Shown here piece by piece: positions 63,947 through 64,000 of a DNA stretch of 64,000 bases (positions are counted from its first letter, which is position 1; every line of letters starts with the position of its first letter). This DNA comes from Denticeps clupeoides (taxonomy: Eukaryota; Chordata; Actinopteri; Clupeiformes; Denticipitidae). The stretch covers positions 124,001-188,000 of the forward strand of contig NW_021630122.1 in the NCBI RefSeq assembly GCF_900700375.1, written 5' to 3'. The notes beneath the pieces were generated by a model that saw only the letters and a list, made by a program, of their open reading frames with translations, made no database searches and was not told the origin of the DNA. The translations under genes were made by a program, and so were the position numbers.

Positions 63947-64000
63947 TGTCAGGATTGACTGCAGCTGGGCTCATCACATATACCCAATCCTGAAAGCACA
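63947..64000 (+). mobile_element. Start of an LTR related to the 37351 element
   Basis: Begins TGTCAGGATTG(A)CTGCAGC and continues like the LTRs at 37351 and 39753 until the window ends. It is preceded by TTAC, as at 37351. Whether it is a solo LTR or a full element cannot be told. Confidence 0.65.

Noticed and set aside
1-64000. D, J or constant-region exons of the heavy-chain locus
   Set aside because: I looked for WG-G J motifs with 23-spacer signals and for 12-spacer D signals and saw none that I could support.

Overview
The window looks like part of a teleost fish immunoglobulin heavy-chain locus, in its variable (IGHV) region. It holds 36 V segments or V relics, all on the + strand. 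Intact segments have the vertebrate layout: an octamer (ATGCAAAT or a one-base variant), a TATA box, a short hydrophobic leader exon ending in phase 1, a 70-150 bp intron, and a V exon with Cys, Trp, Leu-Glu-Trp and Tyr-Tyr-Cys landmarks. The V exon ends at a 12/23-type recombination signal (RSS) with a spacer of 22-23 bp. I see no D, J or constant exons. The fish assignment rests on the V framework style, the tRNA-derived SINEs, the CR1/L2-group LINE and a DIRS element. I cannot name the species.

Layout. 1-1938: 3' part of a LINE with an open reverse-transcriptase frame running off the left edge. 2.1-8.7 kb: six singleton-type V segments (V1-V6). 9.09-27.3 kb: two head-to-tail copies of a 9.1 kb block, each with five V segments (order A-B-C-D-E) and one or two orphan leader exons. 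27.5-63.4 kb: the same subgroups recur in the order A, F, G, H, B, C, orphan leader L, D, E, with losses and insertions. This suggests an older cassette of roughly 10-12 kb that has been duplicated several times. In the text, letters name subgroups defined by leader and framework similarity, and V1-V36 follow window order; both are local labels.

By eye, 17 segments look intact in leader, V exon and RSS: V1, V3, V4, V6, V7, V10, V13, V15, V17, V18, V24, V27, V28, V30, V32, V34 and V35. V13 lacks its octamer, and V1 and V27 have off-consensus heptamers. Three have an open V exon but a damaged leader (V8, V23, V33). Sixteen are pseudogenes, many by single-base indels that could partly be assembly error.

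Mobile DNA is dense and much of it lies in V promoters or intergenic flanks. There is a non-autonomous LTR element with both LTRs (37351-40075), which splits the promoter of V23. There are several solo LTRs, most with target duplications, a degraded DIRS element with inverted ends (43638-46975), two tRNA-derived SINE families, and two copies of a TTG-tailed retroposon. No wholly new system is evident. The most interesting signals are the cassette and tandem-duplication structure, the paired CDR1/CDR2 cysteines of subgroup F, subgroup-specific octamer and RSS variants, and a multi-copy subgroup (C) that has lost its RSS heptamer.
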